64,000 bases of DNA, taken from positions 1,860,001 to 1,924,000 of the forward strand of contig NZ_CP026107.1 of NCBI RefSeq assembly GCF_002902965.1. The letters run 5' to 3'. Shown here piece after piece: positions 28,092 through 37,843 of the stretch. The stretch comes from Paraburkholderia hospita. Lineage in GTDB: Bacteria; Pseudomonadota; Gammaproteobacteria; Burkholderiales; Burkholderiaceae. Under the pieces are notes generated by a model. That model was not told the origin of the DNA and did not search any database. It saw only the letters and a list, made by a program, of their open reading frames with translations. Position 1 is the first letter of the stretch, and every line of letters starts with the position of its first letter. The position numbers and the translations under genes are program-made.

Positions 28092-28988
28092 ATGAGAATC
28101 GAAGACCTGCACGTATTCTCCGTGCTGGCGCAAACGCGCAATCTGCATCGCGTTGCACAGAAAACCGGGCTCACGCAATCCGCTGTGTCGAAGATCCTGC
28201 AGCGGCTCGAAGCCGAGTTCGACACACGCCTCGTAGACCGCAAGGGCCGCGGCGTCGATCTGACCGCCGCGGGACGCGTGCTCGTCGAACGTGCCGCCGA
28301 TGTAGGCGCCTCCGTCGCGCAAACCTACGCGGAGATGGCGGCGGCGAAGTCCGCGTCGGTGGGCAAGATCCGCATCGGCGTCGTGCCCGCCTTGCTGGAA
28401 TCCGCGCTGCTGCCCACGCTTGCCGGCTATACGACGCGTGAGAGCGCCGTTTCCTTCCGGCTTTCCGTGCAGGTGTCGGCGCTGCTATTCGACGAACTGA
28501 AGGACGGGCAACTGGACCTCGCGCTTTGCTTTATGCCGGACACCGTTGAGGACGAAGAACTCCAGTCGGACGAGATCGGCAGGCAGCGCTACCGGATCGT
28601 GGCGCGACAAGGTCATCCGCTGACGCGTACGCCCGCCGATCCGCGCATGCTGCAGGCGGCGAAATGGCTGCTGCCGCTGCCGGGTCACGGGCTGCGCCAG
28701 ATCGTCGAGCGTTACTTTGACGACCATGATCTGGCGCCCCCTCAGGCAGTGATCGAAACCGACGCGTCGATCTCGTTGCTAACGTCCTTGCTGCGCAACA
28801 GCGATCTGATCACGATGCTGACCGAGCAGATGCTTCAGACCTATGCGGGCCGCGATCTCGTTGCGCTGCCATACGAAACAGCGCTGTTCGAAAGCAGGAT
28901 CCGGCTGTTCTATCGCAGGAAAACGTACATGTCGCCTGCCGTGCAAAAATTTCGCTCGACATTGCATGAAGCATTGACCGCGCTTTGA
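28092..28988 (+). CDS. LysR-family transcriptional regulator
   Basis: A 298-residue LysR-type regulator. HTH: MRIEDLHVFSVLAQTRNLHRVAQ then TQSAVSKILQRLEAEFDTRLVDRKGRGVDLTAAG; the effector domain starts KIRIGVVPALLESALLP with FDELKDGQLDLALCFMPD downstream. Normal length. It is divergent from the DHA2 efflux gene and convergent with the ActP gene, so efflux control is the best guess. Effector unknown. Confidence 0.92.
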   Translation: MRIEDLHVFSVLAQTRNLHRVAQKTGLTQSAVSKILQRLEAEFDTRLVDRKGRGVDLTAAGRVLVERAADVGASVAQTYAEMAAAKSASVGKIRIGVVPALLESALLPTLAGYTTRESAVSFRLSVQVSALLFDELKDGQLDLALCFMPDTVEDEELQSDEIGRQRYRIVARQGHPLTRTPADPRMLQAAKWLLPLPGHGLRQIVERYFDDHDLAPPQAVIETDASISLLTSLLRNSDLITMLTEQMLQTYAGRDLVALPYETALFESRIRLFYRRKTYMSPAVQKFRSTLHEALTAL

Positions 28989-29029
28989 GTACGAGGCGCA
29001 CGCAAACGCTACGTGGCCTCCGATCTGTT

Positions 29030-30718
29030 TCAATGGTCGACTGCCTTCACTGACAACAGTCCCGTCTGCCCATAGAACTCCTGCAGCGCAAACGCCTCCC
29101 GCTCCCGCTGCGCACGGGCGCCGCGATCCAGCATCGAGAAGAACCAGATGCCTCCGAATGCGAGCGGCACTGAAATCAGCGCGGGGTTGTCGAGCGGTAC
29201 CAGCGCATGTGCCTGATGCAACACGTCGACCCACAACGATTTCGAGAACAGCGTCAGTAGCACCGATGAGATCAGTCCAAGACTGCCGCCCATGACCGCG
29301 CCGCGCGTCGTCATGCCGCGCCAGAAGATCGACGACACCAGCACCGGGAAGTTTGCACTCGCCGCTATCGCCGCCACGAGACCGACCAGGAATGCCACGT
29401 TGACGTGCTCGAAAAGAATGCCGAGTCCGATCGCGATGACGCTCAACGTCAGCGTCGCCATCCGCGACATACGCATTTCCCGGGCTTCGTTTGCATGGCC
29501 GCGAGCGAGCCAGCATGCGTAGAGATCGTGCGAAACCGTGGTCGCTCCCGAGAGCGTGAGCCCCGCCACCACCGCGAGTATCGTCGCGAAGGTCACGGCC
29601 GCGATGAAGCCGTAGAACAGGTTGCCGCCCACTGCCTGTGCCAGCTTGACGGCGACCATGTTCGAGCCCCCGAGCAGATCGTGGGTCAGATTGAAGTGCC
29701 CGTCGGCGGCAGTCTTGAAGAACTCGGGATGCTGCGCAAGCAGTGCGATTGCCGAGAAGCCGATGATGAAGGTCAGCAGATAGAAATACCCGATAAAGCC
29801 GGTGGCCACGAACACCGACTTGCGCGCCTCTTTCGCGCTGGGCACCGTGAAGAAGCGCATCAGGATATGCGGGAAGCCCGCCGTGCCGAACATCAGCGCG
29901 ATGCCGAGCGAAAGCGCATTGAACGGATCTTTCAGCAGCTTGCCGGGGCCCATGATGCTGAGTGCGCCGGGGTGAACATCGACGGCTCGACGAAACATCT
30001 CTTCGGGACTGAAGCCGAATTGCGCAAGCGCGCTGACGGCCATGAACGTCGCGCCGCACAGCAGCAGCACGGCCTTGATGATCTGCACCCAGGTGGTCGC
30101 CGTCATGCCGCCAAAGAACACGTAGATCACCATCAGCGCGCCGACGATCACTTCCGCGATCCAGTACTGCAAACCGAACAGCAACTGGATCAGCTTACCC
30201 GCGCCGACCATCTGCACGACCAGATAGAAGATCACGACGACGAGCGACGTGCTGGCTGTCAGCAGGCGAATCGGCGCCTGTTCGAAACGGTAGGCAACCA
30301 CATCGACGAAGGTGAACTTGCCGAGATTGCGCAACGGTTCGGCGAGCAGAAACATCACAAACGGCCACCCGACCAGAAAGCCAATCGAATAGATCAACCC
30401 GTCGAAGCCGAACATAAACACCATGCCCGAAAGACCCAGGAACGAAGCCGCCGACATATAGTCCCCGGCAATGGCGAGGCCATTCTGAAACCCGGAGATG
30501 CCGCCACCCGCGCTATAAAAATCCTTCGTTGTGCGCGTCTTGCGTGACGCCCAGCGCGTAATGCCGAGCGTCACGAGCACGAACAGCAGGAACATGCCAA
30601 TCGCAACGGGATTCAGCTCGACGTGATCGGGGACGGGACCTTCGATGGCGGAAGCGTGAGCAAGCGCAGGCAGCGACGCAATGCTCGCGCATGACAGAGA
30701 GCGAATGAGCTTCATCAT
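29030..30718 (-). CDS. actP: Cation/acetate-type symporter (ActP-like, SSS family)
   Basis: A 562-residue sodium:solute symporter. The N-terminus (to about residue 23, [14 protein letters not shown]) looks like a signal sequence as in E. coli ActP, followed by 13-14 helices. ActP segments: [38 protein letters not shown] near 60-97, [22 protein letters not shown] near 295 and [19 protein letters not shown] near 400. These carriers import acetate, propionate, pyruvate or similar short acids. It abuts the DUF485 partner gene (stop and start adjacent), the standard yjcH-actP pair. In this position it may import the acid that the beta-oxidation island upstream degrades. Confidence 0.9.
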   Translation of the reverse strand: MMKLIRSLSCASIASLPALAHASAIEGPVPDHVELNPVAIGMFLLFVLVTLGITRWASRKTRTTKDFYSAGGGISGFQNGLAIAGDYMSAASFLGLSGMVFMFGFDGLIYSIGFLVGWPFVMFLLAEPLRNLGKFTFVDVVAYRFEQAPIRLLTASTSLVVVIFYLVVQMVGAGKLIQLLFGLQYWIAEVIVGALMVIYVFFGGMTATTWVQIIKAVLLLCGATFMAVSALAQFGFSPEEMFRRAVDVHPGALSIMGPGKLLKDPFNALSLGIALMFGTAGFPHILMRFFTVPSAKEARKSVFVATGFIGYFYLLTFIIGFSAIALLAQHPEFFKTAADGHFNLTHDLLGGSNMVAVKLAQAVGGNLFYGFIAAVTFATILAVVAGLTLSGATTVSHDLYACWLARGHANEAREMRMSRMATLTLSVIAIGLGILFEHVNVAFLVGLVAAIAASANFPVLVSSIFWRGMTTRGAVMGGSLGLISSVLLTLFSKSLWVDVLHQAHALVPLDNPALISVPLAFGGIWFFSMLDRGARAQREREAFALQEFYGQTGLLSVKAVDH

Positions 30719-31036
30719 TCAGTCTCCTTTCCGGACGCTGGCGAGCAGCGCGCTCATCGACGGATCGAGCGTGCGGTTGGCATGTAGGACGTACCAGCCG
30801 GTCAACCCGATAGATGTCAGGATGATGCCGACGCCCGCGACGACACCAACGCTCGTCGTGGCGCCCGCATACAGCGGGTGGGCCAGCATGTGCGGCGCGA
30901 GCGCGACGAACAGGATAAAGCCGTAGAAGATGACGACCATCAGCGCCGTCAGCGTAAAGCTGAAGCGGCGGCGTGACGTAATTAGCCGCCGGTACGCGGC
31001 GCTCGCCTTGATTGAATCGATGTGAACCTGCTGCAT
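30719..31036 (-). CDS. DUF485 membrane protein (YjcH-like partner of ActP)
   Basis: A 105-residue inner-membrane protein with two helices, roughly residues 28-50 (FTLTALMVVIFYGFILFVAL) and 62-84 (TTSVGVVAGVGIILTSIGLTGWYV), preceded by the family motif YRRLITSRRRFSF. It is the usual companion encoded immediately before ActP and may assist its assembly; the role is not established. The start lies 133 bases after the nitronate monooxygenase gene on the same strand. GGAG ribosome site 8 bases before the ATG. Confidence 0.88.
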   Translation of the reverse strand: MQQVHIDSIKASAAYRRLITSRRRFSFTLTALMVVIFYGFILFVALAPHMLAHPLYAGATTSVGVVAGVGIILTSIGLTGWYVLHANRTLDPSMSALLASVRKGD

Positions 31037-31168
31037 GGGACTGTCTCCTCCCAGTTATTTGCGGACGTCTTCGATGACGGATGAAATATGCCTTCACGGT
31101 TCGCAACAACGGCTTTGCTGGCTGCTTCGGCAGCTCTTGTTTCAGATGTTCCTGCTGAGTGAACCCGT

Positions 31169-32155
31169 TCAGGCGATGACGAGCCGTCCCATCGCCTGCC
31201 ACATGTCGCGCTCGAAACGGAGCACGATATCGGCAAGCGGTTCGATGCGGTCGACGAACGCAAGAGACTGCCCCGCGGAGAGCAGTCCCTTCGACCAGTC
31301 GCCCGTCACATAGGCATTGCGGCCGATCTTGCCGGCCACCATCGGCATCAGGTCCTGAATCGTCACATCCGGGTTCTGTGCCTCGATCTCCTTCACCGCG
31401 GCCGTAGTTTCGTTGCGCAGCGTCCGCACGGTGTTGCGCAAGGACTGCATGCTCAGCTCGGTGTCGGTCGGTCCGGCGTCTACCAGCCGTTGCTTGTAGT
31501 CCGCATGTGCCCAGATCTCCTCGGCTACCGCGAAGCGCGTGCCGACAACCACACCGGAAGCGCCCATCGCGAGCGCCGCAGCGAGTTGCGAGCCGCGGCC
31601 GATGCCGCCGCCGATCAGATAAGGAATGTCCAGCTGGCTCTCGGCCCACGCGGCATTGACGAACGAACCGACCATATCGAGCCCGGGATGTCCGCCGCAT
31701 TCGGCGCCGACGATCGCGACGGCATCGACGCCGAGCGCAGCCGCCTTGACTGCAAACCGCACGGCGGGCACCTTGTGAAGCACCTTGACGCCGGCTTCTT
31801 TCAGCAGCGGCAAGAATTCCTCCGGATTGCGCCCCGACGTTTCGACGAACTTCACGCCTTCATCGACGATCAGTTCGAACACTTCCCGCGTCTTCTCGCC
31901 GGGGACGAGCTTGGGCAGCATCGAGACGTTGACGCCGAACGGGCCGCCTTCGCACAGCTCGCGACAGCGCCGGATTTCCGCACGCAACGCTTGCGGCTCC
32001 GGAAAACTCGCAGCCGTAATAAAGCCGATGATGCCGGCACGCGACGCGGCGGCGACATAGTCGGCGTCGGCGAGCCACATCAGCCCGCCGGCGACGATGG
32101 GCAGCCGTGTGCCGAACAGCTCGGTCACGGCGTTTCGAAAAGCGATCTGACTCAT
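31169..32155 (-). CDS. Nitronate monooxygenase (2-nitropropane dioxygenase-like flavoprotein)
   Basis: A 328-residue FMN-binding TIM barrel. Signatures: LPIVAGGLMWLADADYVAAASRAG at residues 18-41, PFGVNVSMLP near 72, AIVGAECGGHPG near 145 with the catalytic-type His, and phosphate-binding LIGGGIGRGSQLAAALAMGA near 175. Class I enzymes oxidise alkyl nitronates such as propionate-3-nitronate; related proteins reduce enoyl thioesters. It ends a minus-strand run of acyl-CoA genes, 36 bases after the CoA-transferase gene, so a CoA-ester or nitro-acid substrate is possible. The function is inferred from family only. Confidence 0.85.
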   Translation of the reverse strand: MSQIAFRNAVTELFGTRLPIVAGGLMWLADADYVAAASRAGIIGFITAASFPEPQALRAEIRRCRELCEGGPFGVNVSMLPKLVPGEKTREVFELIVDEGVKFVETSGRNPEEFLPLLKEAGVKVLHKVPAVRFAVKAAALGVDAVAIVGAECGGHPGLDMVGSFVNAAWAESQLDIPYLIGGGIGRGSQLAAALAMGASGVVVGTRFAVAEEIWAHADYKQRLVDAGPTDTELSMQSLRNTVRTLRNETTAAVKEIEAQNPDVTIQDLMPMVAGKIGRNAYVTGDWSKGLLSAGQSLAFVDRIEPLADIVLRFERDMWQAMGRLVIA

Positions 32156-32191
32156 TGAACAGTCCACCATGCAGTAAGGCGCAGTGCAGCG

Positions 32192-33400
32192 TCAGACGAC
32201 GCCCTCGGCCTTCAGTTGTGAAAGTTGTTCGTCGGACAGTCCGAGCAGCGACTGAAGAACGTCGTTCGTGCCCTCGCCGAGTTTCGGCGGGCCGCTTCGC
32301 ACAGGCAGGCGTACGCCGTCGAAGCGGTACGGCGGCGAGAGCACGTGCGTGCTGCCCGCTTCGGGATGCGTGTAGGTCGTCACGAGTCCGCCCTCGGATG
32401 CTCGCTTCGACGTGAGCGCCTCGTGCAGACCGAGTACTTCGCCGCACGGAATGCCCGCCTGAGTCAGACGCTCCAGCAGGTCCAGGCGTTTTCTCTTGCC
32501 GAGCTCGCGCCTGATTTCGGGCACGAGCGCTTCGCGGTTGGCCGCCCGAACGATGTTCGTGCGGAACCGTTCTTCGTCGACGAGATCCGGGCGCTCGATC
32601 ACTTCGCGACAGAAACGCTCGTACTGGCGGTTGGTGCCGACCGCGATGACCACCGGCCCATCTTCCGCATCGAACACGCCGTAGGGCACGATCGAAGGAT
32701 GCGCATTGCCGTAGCGCGGCGGATCGTCGCCCATCAGCATCGACTCGAGTCCGCAGTACGACGTGATCATCAGGCCGCAATCGAAGAGCGCCATTTCGAT
32801 GTGGCGTCCCTTGCCCGACTTCTGCCGCTCGAACAGCGCCGCGAGTACGGCCTGAGCGGAATACATGCCCGTGAACAGGTCGACGGCGGCGATGCCGAAT
32901 TTGAGGGGCGGCTGATCGGCTTCTCCGTTGAGCGCCATCAGTCCCGCCTCGCCCTGCACGACCACGTCGTAGCCGGGACGTGACGCTTCCGGTCCGCGGC
33001 GATCGTAGCCGGAGATCGAACAGTAGATGAGATCCTCGCGCCCCTGGCTGAGCTGTTCATAGCCGAGGCCGAGTTTTTCCGCGCCGCCGTACTTGAAGTT
33101 CTGGATCACGACGTCGCTCTGCTGAGCCAGCTCGCGGGCGAGCCGCTGCCCTTCGGGCGTCTGCAGGTCGAGGCACACCGAGCGCTTGTTCCGGTTGACG
33201 CTGTTGAAATAGGTCGTTTCGCTCGCGCCGACGCGCAAGCCCCAGTCGCGCGTGTCGTCACCGCGCTTTGGGTGCTCGACCTTGATGATTTCAGCGCCGA
33301 GGTCGCCGAGCACCATCGCGCACCACGGTCCGGCGAGCACACGCGACAGATCGAGAATGCGTACGCCGGCAAGCGGCAGAGAAGAATTCAGGTTCGACAT
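32192..33400 (-). CDS. Family III (CaiB/BaiF) CoA-transferase
   Basis: A 402-residue class III CoA-transferase. PLAGVRILDLSRVLAGPWCAMVLGDLGAEIIKVEHP at residues 9-44 is the family N-terminus; the catalytic Asp is expected at 174 in AAVDLFTGMYSA, where the acyl-aspartyl anhydride forms. It transfers CoA between two carboxylates. The start at 33400 begins exactly at the conserved domain; the longer frame adds 23 Arg-rich residues. In this beta-oxidation island there is no ATP-dependent acyl-CoA ligase, so this protein most likely activates the starting acid, using succinyl-CoA or a pathway intermediate as donor (inference). Confidence 0.9.
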   Translation of the reverse strand: MSNLNSSLPLAGVRILDLSRVLAGPWCAMVLGDLGAEIIKVEHPKRGDDTRDWGLRVGASETTYFNSVNRNKRSVCLDLQTPEGQRLARELAQQSDVVIQNFKYGGAEKLGLGYEQLSQGREDLIYCSISGYDRRGPEASRPGYDVVVQGEAGLMALNGEADQPPLKFGIAAVDLFTGMYSAQAVLAALFERQKSGKGRHIEMALFDCGLMITSYCGLESMLMGDDPPRYGNAHPSIVPYGVFDAEDGPVVIAVGTNRQYERFCREVIERPDLVDEERFRTNIVRAANREALVPEIRRELGKRKRLDLLERLTQAGIPCGEVLGLHEALTSKRASEGGLVTTYTHPEAGSTHVLSPPYRFDGVRLPVRSGPPKLGEGTNDVLQSLLGLSDEQLSQLKAEGVV

Positions 33401-33443
33401 GGCTAATCCGGAGTGACAAGGGAGAGTGACGCGCACACCACGT

Positions 33444-34256
33444 CTAGTGCGAATCCACGGGCGAAACACGGCGCAGCGCGGAGAAATCAGCCGGGCGCTT
33501 GCCGAAGAAGGCGGCGATGCCTTCGGCGGATTCGTCGTCGCCGAGCGACTCCGTCATGTATTGCGCTTCGAGGTCCAGTTGCGCTTCGAGCGTGTTCTCG
33601 CCGGCTTGACGGCACAAGCGTTTGATGCGGGCAATCGCGCGTTCCGGACCGGCCGCGAGCGACTGCGCCATCGCGATGGCCTCCGTCAGCGCGCTGCCCG
33701 GCTCGGCGAGACGATTGGCGACGCCGAGCGCGTGCATGCGCTCACCCGTGACGGGCCTGCCCGTCAGGCACAACTCGGTCAGCAGTTGCCGGGAGACGAG
33801 CCCCGACAGAAACGCGGTCGCGCCGCCATCGGGCGAGAGGCCGACCTTGATGTACGCGACCGAGAACGACGCATTTCGTGCGGCGGCCAGCATGTCGCAC
33901 GCCAGCGCGATCGAAAGGCCCGCGCCCGCTGCCGCGCCTTCGACTGCTGCGATCACCGGCTTGCTGCAATCGCGAATGGCGCGAATCATGTCGTGCAGAC
34001 TTTCGATGCCCGCGCGCCGCTCGGGCGGTGTCAGCGCGCGACGTTGCGCGAGCCGGTTCAGATCGCCGCCTGCGCAAAACGCGCCGCCTACACCCGTCAG
34101 TACGATCGCGCCAACCTCGGGATCACGGCCAGCCTCAGCGAGCGCGGCCGGAAGGGCTTCGTACACCTCGGACGTGAGCGCATTGCGCGCGGCCGGGTTG
34201 TTGAAGGACAGCACTTGCACCGCGCCGTCGCGGCGCGCAAGGATAGGTTCATTCAC
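33444..34256 (-). CDS. Enoyl-CoA hydratase/isomerase family protein with PaaG-like active site
   Basis: A 270-residue crotonase. Oxyanion-hole segments are FCAGGDLNRL near residue 60 and EGAAAGAGLSIALACD near 106-121. The two glutamates of true hydratases are replaced (Ser115 and Tyr135 by my alignment), while Asp143 in KVGLSPDGG sits where PaaG and enoyl-CoA isomerases place their single acid. It therefore looks more like a 2,3-epoxyphenylacetyl-CoA or delta3/delta2-enoyl-CoA isomerase than a hydratase. A GTG start 5 bases after the acyl-CoA dehydrogenase stop is preferred because GGAG lies 8 bases before it; the ATG at 34310 would overlap the upstream gene by 50 bases. Confidence 0.85.
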   Translation of the reverse strand: MNEPILARRDGAVQVLSFNNPAARNALTSEVYEALPAALAEAGRDPEVGAIVLTGVGGAFCAGGDLNRLAQRRALTPPERRAGIESLHDMIRAIRDCSKPVIAAVEGAAAGAGLSIALACDMLAAARNASFSVAYIKVGLSPDGGATAFLSGLVSRQLLTELCLTGRPVTGERMHALGVANRLAEPGSALTEAIAMAQSLAAGPERAIARIKRLCRQAGENTLEAQLDLEAQYMTESLGDDESAEGIAAFFGKRPADFSALRRVSPVDSH

Positions 34257-34260
34257 GGTG

Positions 34261-35391
34261 TTAGCTCCGGCCCAATGTGATAAAGCGTTCGAGATGGTGA
34301 TCTTCGTCACCGAGTTGATGGTCGATCATCACAAGGCGCTTCGCGAAGTGCGCAAGCGGCAGTTCCCACGTCATGCCGATGCCGCCGTGCATCTGGATGC
34401 ACTCTTCGGCAACGAGCGCGCCGATGCGCCCGATCGTGACCTTCGCCGCCGACAACGCACGCTCGCGCTCGATGCGCGCTGCGCCGAACGCTGCGGCGGC
34501 GTTGATGACGGCTGAGCGGGCCTGCTCGATTTCGAGCAGCAGATCGGCCATGCGATGCTGCAACGCCTGGAAGCTGCCGATCGCGACGCCGAACTGCTTG
34601 CGCGTGCGTAGATACTCGAGCGTGTGCTCCTTCGCGACATCCATCGCACCCAGCGCTTCCGCGCACAACGCGAGCACGCCGGCGCCGATGCTGCGTTCGA
34701 GCGTCGCGAAGCCTGCGTCCCGTTCGCCAAGCAAAGCGGTGTCGGGAAGGCACACTTCGTTCAGACAGACTTCGGCGGCCCGTCCGCCATCGATCTTCCC
34801 GTAGCCACGCACGCTGACGCCCACCGCGTCGCGCGGGACGACAAAGAGCGAGATGCCATCCTCGGCATCGGCCGCACCGCTCGTGCGTGCGGAGACGAGG
34901 AAGAAGTCAGCCTCGGCGCCCTGCTGCACGACCGATTTCGCGCCCGTCAGCACCCAGCCGTTCGAGCCGTGCACGGCGCGCGTCGTCACCTTGCTCAGTT
35001 CGTAATGCGAGCTGGGTTCGTCGTGCGCGAGCGCCGCAACGGCGTGGCCTTCGATCAGGCTCGCGATGAGCGCTTTTTGCGCGCCGCTGCCGGCACTGGC
35101 CAGCGCGCGCCCCACCACCAGCGCGCCGAGAAATGGCTCGACCACGAGGCCGCGCCCAAGGCTTTCGAAGACGACGGCGATATCGAAGCCCTCTCCGCCG
35201 AAGCCGCCATCGGCCTCCTGGAAGAGCGCGCCGACCACGCCCAGTTCCGCAAAGCGGACCCACAGTTCGCGGCTAAAGCCCGAGTCGCTGCGCGCGAGTG
35301 CATCGCGCGTCGCGAATCCATATTCCTGATGCACGAAGCGGTTCAGCGTATCCGCCAGCATGCGGCGGTCTTCGGTATGCTGGAAATTCAT
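34261..35391 (-). CDS. Acyl-CoA dehydrogenase family protein (short partner)
   Basis: A 376-residue flavoprotein of the acyl-CoA dehydrogenase fold. N-domain MNFQHTEDRRMLADTLNRFV; the middle beta domain is divergent and lacks the tight W-x-T/S flavin motif; the C-domain has YLRTRKQFGVAIGSFQALQHRMADL near 258 and IQMHGGIGMTWELPLAHFAKR near 345, whose Glu (TWE) is at the position of the catalytic base of medium-chain enzymes. It lies 10 bases after a second, standard-looking acyl-CoA dehydrogenase gene. Adjacent unequal pairs of this kind often form alpha2beta2 enzymes for bulky substrates, for example steroid side chains; that is inference here. Confidence 0.9.
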   Translation of the reverse strand: MNFQHTEDRRMLADTLNRFVHQEYGFATRDALARSDSGFSRELWVRFAELGVVGALFQEADGGFGGEGFDIAVVFESLGRGLVVEPFLGALVVGRALASAGSGAQKALIASLIEGHAVAALAHDEPSSHYELSKVTTRAVHGSNGWVLTGAKSVVQQGAEADFFLVSARTSGAADAEDGISLFVVPRDAVGVSVRGYGKIDGGRAAEVCLNEVCLPDTALLGERDAGFATLERSIGAGVLALCAEALGAMDVAKEHTLEYLRTRKQFGVAIGSFQALQHRMADLLLEIEQARSAVINAAAAFGAARIERERALSAAKVTIGRIGALVAEECIQMHGGIGMTWELPLAHFAKRLVMIDHQLGDEDHHLERFITLGRS

Positions 35392-35401
35392 CGTGATCCT
35401 C

Positions 35402-36610
35402 TCAAAGTCCCAGGATCATCTTCGAGATGATGTTCTTCTGGATTTCATTGGAGCCGCCGAAGATCGACAGCTTGCGGTTGTTGAAGTAGAGCGCGGCAGC
35501 GCTCGCGGCACCCTCGGGGCCGACGGGCGCTTCGTCATGGCCTTCGTGCAGCGCTTCCTCGATGAACGGCTGCGCATGCGGTCCCATCGCGCGGCGCGTC
35601 AGCGACGAAAGCTCCTGGCGAATCTCCGTGCCGCGAATCTTGAGCATCGAGCTTTCCGCGCCCGGCACGCCGCCGCCCGCGACGGCCGCGATCACGCGCA
35701 GGTTCGTGGTCTTCATGTTTTCGAGGTCGATCTCGACGCGTGCGAGGCGTGCCGCGAAGTACGGATCGTCGGCGAGCGGCCGGCCGTTGCGCGTGACCTT
35801 CGCCGCGATCCGGCGCAAGCGCGCCAGCGCCGCGACCGAGAAGCCCACGCCCGCAATGTTCGTGCGCTCATACGTCAGCAGATACTTCGCGACCGTCCAG
35901 CCCTTGTTCTCCTCGCCGACGAGATTGGCGACGGGTACGCGCACATCGGTGAAGAACACTTCGTTGATCTCGTGCTCGCCTTCGAGCGTGATGATCGGAC
36001 GCACTTCGACGCCTGGCGAGTTCATGTCCACCAGCAGAAAACTGATGCCTTCCTGCTTGCGCACATCGGTTGCGGTGCGCACGAGGCAGAAGATCATGTT
36101 CGCGTGCTGGCCGAGCGTGGTCCACGTCTTCTGGCCGTTGACGATGTAGTGCTCGCCTTCGTCGTCGATGCCGCGCACCGCGCTCGTCTTCACCGACGCG
36201 AGATCGGAACCCGAACCCGGCTCCGAATAGCCCTGGCACCACCAGTCGGCGCCTTCGAGAATGCGCGGCAGCCAATAGCGCTTCTGCGCTTCGCTGCCGT
36301 ACTTGATGAGCACGGGTCCGAGCATGTTCACGCCGAACGGCACGATGCGCGGCGCGGCCGCCAGCGCGCATTCGTTCTCGAAGATGAACTTCTGCACGGC
36401 GTTCCAGCCTGGGCCGCCGTACTGTTCCGGCCAATGATTCGCGAGCCAGCCCTGTTCGTTCAGGATCGCGTGCCACTCGATCATGTCCGCGCGTGTGAGG
36501 TGCAAGCCGTTGCGGACCTTGCCGGAAAGTCTCGCAGGCAGTTTTTCTTTCAGGAAGCGCACGACGCGCTCGCGAAAGGCTTCCTCCTCGGGGGTAAAGT
36601 TCAGATCCAT
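35402..36610 (-). CDS. Acyl-CoA dehydrogenase family protein (long partner)
   Basis: A 402-residue acyl-CoA dehydrogenase. FAD/substrate strands CQGYSEPGSGSDLASVKTSA and YIVNGQKTWTTLGQHANMIFCLVRT near 120-165 are canonical; the C-terminal SIFGGSNEIQKNIISKMILGL matches the FadE26/FadE28-like and IcaA-like groups. Glu in LLTYERTN near residue 247 could be the catalytic base, as in long-chain and isovaleryl-type enzymes. The start at 36610 (MDLNFTPEEEAFRERV) is family-typical. It forms a pair with the gene at 34261. It catalyses alpha,beta-desaturation of an acyl-CoA with electrons passed to ETF, which is not encoded nearby. Confidence 0.92.
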   Translation of the reverse strand: MDLNFTPEEEAFRERVVRFLKEKLPARLSGKVRNGLHLTRADMIEWHAILNEQGWLANHWPEQYGGPGWNAVQKFIFENECALAAAPRIVPFGVNMLGPVLIKYGSEAQKRYWLPRILEGADWWCQGYSEPGSGSDLASVKTSAVRGIDDEGEHYIVNGQKTWTTLGQHANMIFCLVRTATDVRKQEGISFLLVDMNSPGVEVRPIITLEGEHEINEVFFTDVRVPVANLVGEENKGWTVAKYLLTYERTNIAGVGFSVAALARLRRIAAKVTRNGRPLADDPYFAARLARVEIDLENMKTTNLRVIAAVAGGGVPGAESSMLKIRGTEIRQELSSLTRRAMGPHAQPFIEEALHEGHDEAPVGPEGAASAAALYFNNRKLSIFGGSNEIQKNIISKMILGL

Positions 36611-36623
36611 GATCTCGTTTCTC

Positions 36624-37805
36624 TCAATAGATTTCGAAGAGGCCAGCGGCACCCATGCCGCCGGCAATGCACATCGTGACGACCGCGTACTTCGCGCCGC
36701 GCCGGCGGCCCTCGATGAGGACGTGTCCCGCGAGACGCGCGCCCGTCATACCGAACGGATGGCCGATCGAGATCGCGCCGCCATTGACGTTGAGCCGCTC
36801 GGCCGGAATGCCGAGGCGTTGCTGGCAGTAGATCGCCTGCGATGCAAATGCTTCGTTGAGTTCCCACAGACCGACGTCGTCGATCGTGAGTCCGTGGCGC
36901 GCGAGCAGCTTCGGTACGGCAAGCGCGGGACCGATGCCCATTTCGTCCGGTTCGCAGCCCGCGACCGCGAGGCCGCGAAACGCGCCGAGGGGAACGAGGT
37001 TCGCGCGCTCGGCGGTCTTCGCTTCCACCATCACACAGGCGGAGGCACCATCGCCGTTCTGCGATGCGTTGCCCGCTGTGACGAATTTGTCCGCGCCCTT
37101 GATGGGCGCGAGCTTCGCGAGTGCCTCGTACGTCGTGCCGGGGCGATTGCAGTTGTCGGCGGACACCGTGACCTCGCGCTGGCTGACGGCTCCCGTCTCC
37201 TTGTCGGTCACGGCCATCGTGGTGGTGACAGGCACGATCTCGTCGGCGTAGCGGCCGGCGAGTTGCGCTTCCGTCGTGCGGCGCTGGCTTTCGACGGAGA
37301 AACGGTCCTGCGCTTCGCGGCTGATGCCGTAGCGCTGCGCCACGATGTCGCCCGTGTCGATCATCGCCATGTAAAGCGCGGGCTTGCGCTCGACGATCCA
37401 CGGGTCGAGGCCGCTCACGCCGTCTTCGCGCGTCCGGATCCCGGAGATGCTTTCGACGCCGCCCGCGATCATGGCGGGCGCACCGTCGACGACGATGCGT
37501 CCTGCCGCCATCGCGACGGCCTGAAGTCCCGACGCGCAGAAGCGGTTGACGGTCGTGCCCGCGATCGACAGCGGCAAGCCGGCGCGGATCACGGTCTGGC
37601 GCGCGACGTTGCGGCCTGTGATGCCTTCGGGATAGCCACAGCCGAGGATCGCGTCCTCGATCAGTTCGGGGTCGATGCCCGAGCGCTCCACGGCGGCCCG
37701 CACGGCAAACGACGCGAGCGTGGGACCCGGTGTGATGTTGAATTCGCCGCGATGCGCTTTGGTCAGCGGCGTGCGCGCGGTGGAGACGATAACGGCTTCT
37801 CGCAT
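36624..37805 (-). CDS. Acetyl-CoA acyltransferase (thiolase, FadA-like)
   Basis: A 393-residue type II thiolase. Nucleophilic Cys90 lies in [17 protein letters not shown]; the C-terminal pair is [14 protein letters not shown] near 347 and [13 protein letters not shown] near 380. The start at 37805 gives [20 protein letters not shown], the standard opening. It cleaves 3-ketoacyl-CoA to acetyl-CoA (or propionyl-CoA) and a shortened acyl-CoA. It lies 38 bases after the bifunctional dehydrogenase/hydratase gene and 13 bases before the acyl-CoA dehydrogenase pair, in one minus-strand operon. Confidence 0.93.
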   Translation of the reverse strand: MREAVIVSTARTPLTKAHRGEFNITPGPTLASFAVRAAVERSGIDPELIEDAILGCGYPEGITGRNVARQTVIRAGLPLSIAGTTVNRFCASGLQAVAMAAGRIVVDGAPAMIAGGVESISGIRTREDGVSGLDPWIVERKPALYMAMIDTGDIVAQRYGISREAQDRFSVESQRRTTEAQLAGRYADEIVPVTTTMAVTDKETGAVSQREVTVSADNCNRPGTTYEALAKLAPIKGADKFVTAGNASQNGDGASACVMVEAKTAERANLVPLGAFRGLAVAGCEPDEMGIGPALAVPKLLARHGLTIDDVGLWELNEAFASQAIYCQQRLGIPAERLNVNGGAISIGHPFGMTGARLAGHVLIEGRRRGAKYAVVTMCIAGGMGAAGLFEIY

Positions 37806-37843
37806 GGTCTGAATCTGCAAAAGGGGATGAGGGATTGAACGGA

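Noticed and set aside
28779..30059. 426-codon minus-strand frame overlapping the LysR 3' end and the ActP gene in another phase
   Set aside because: Out-of-frame reading of actP; the in-frame product is a canonical symporter.
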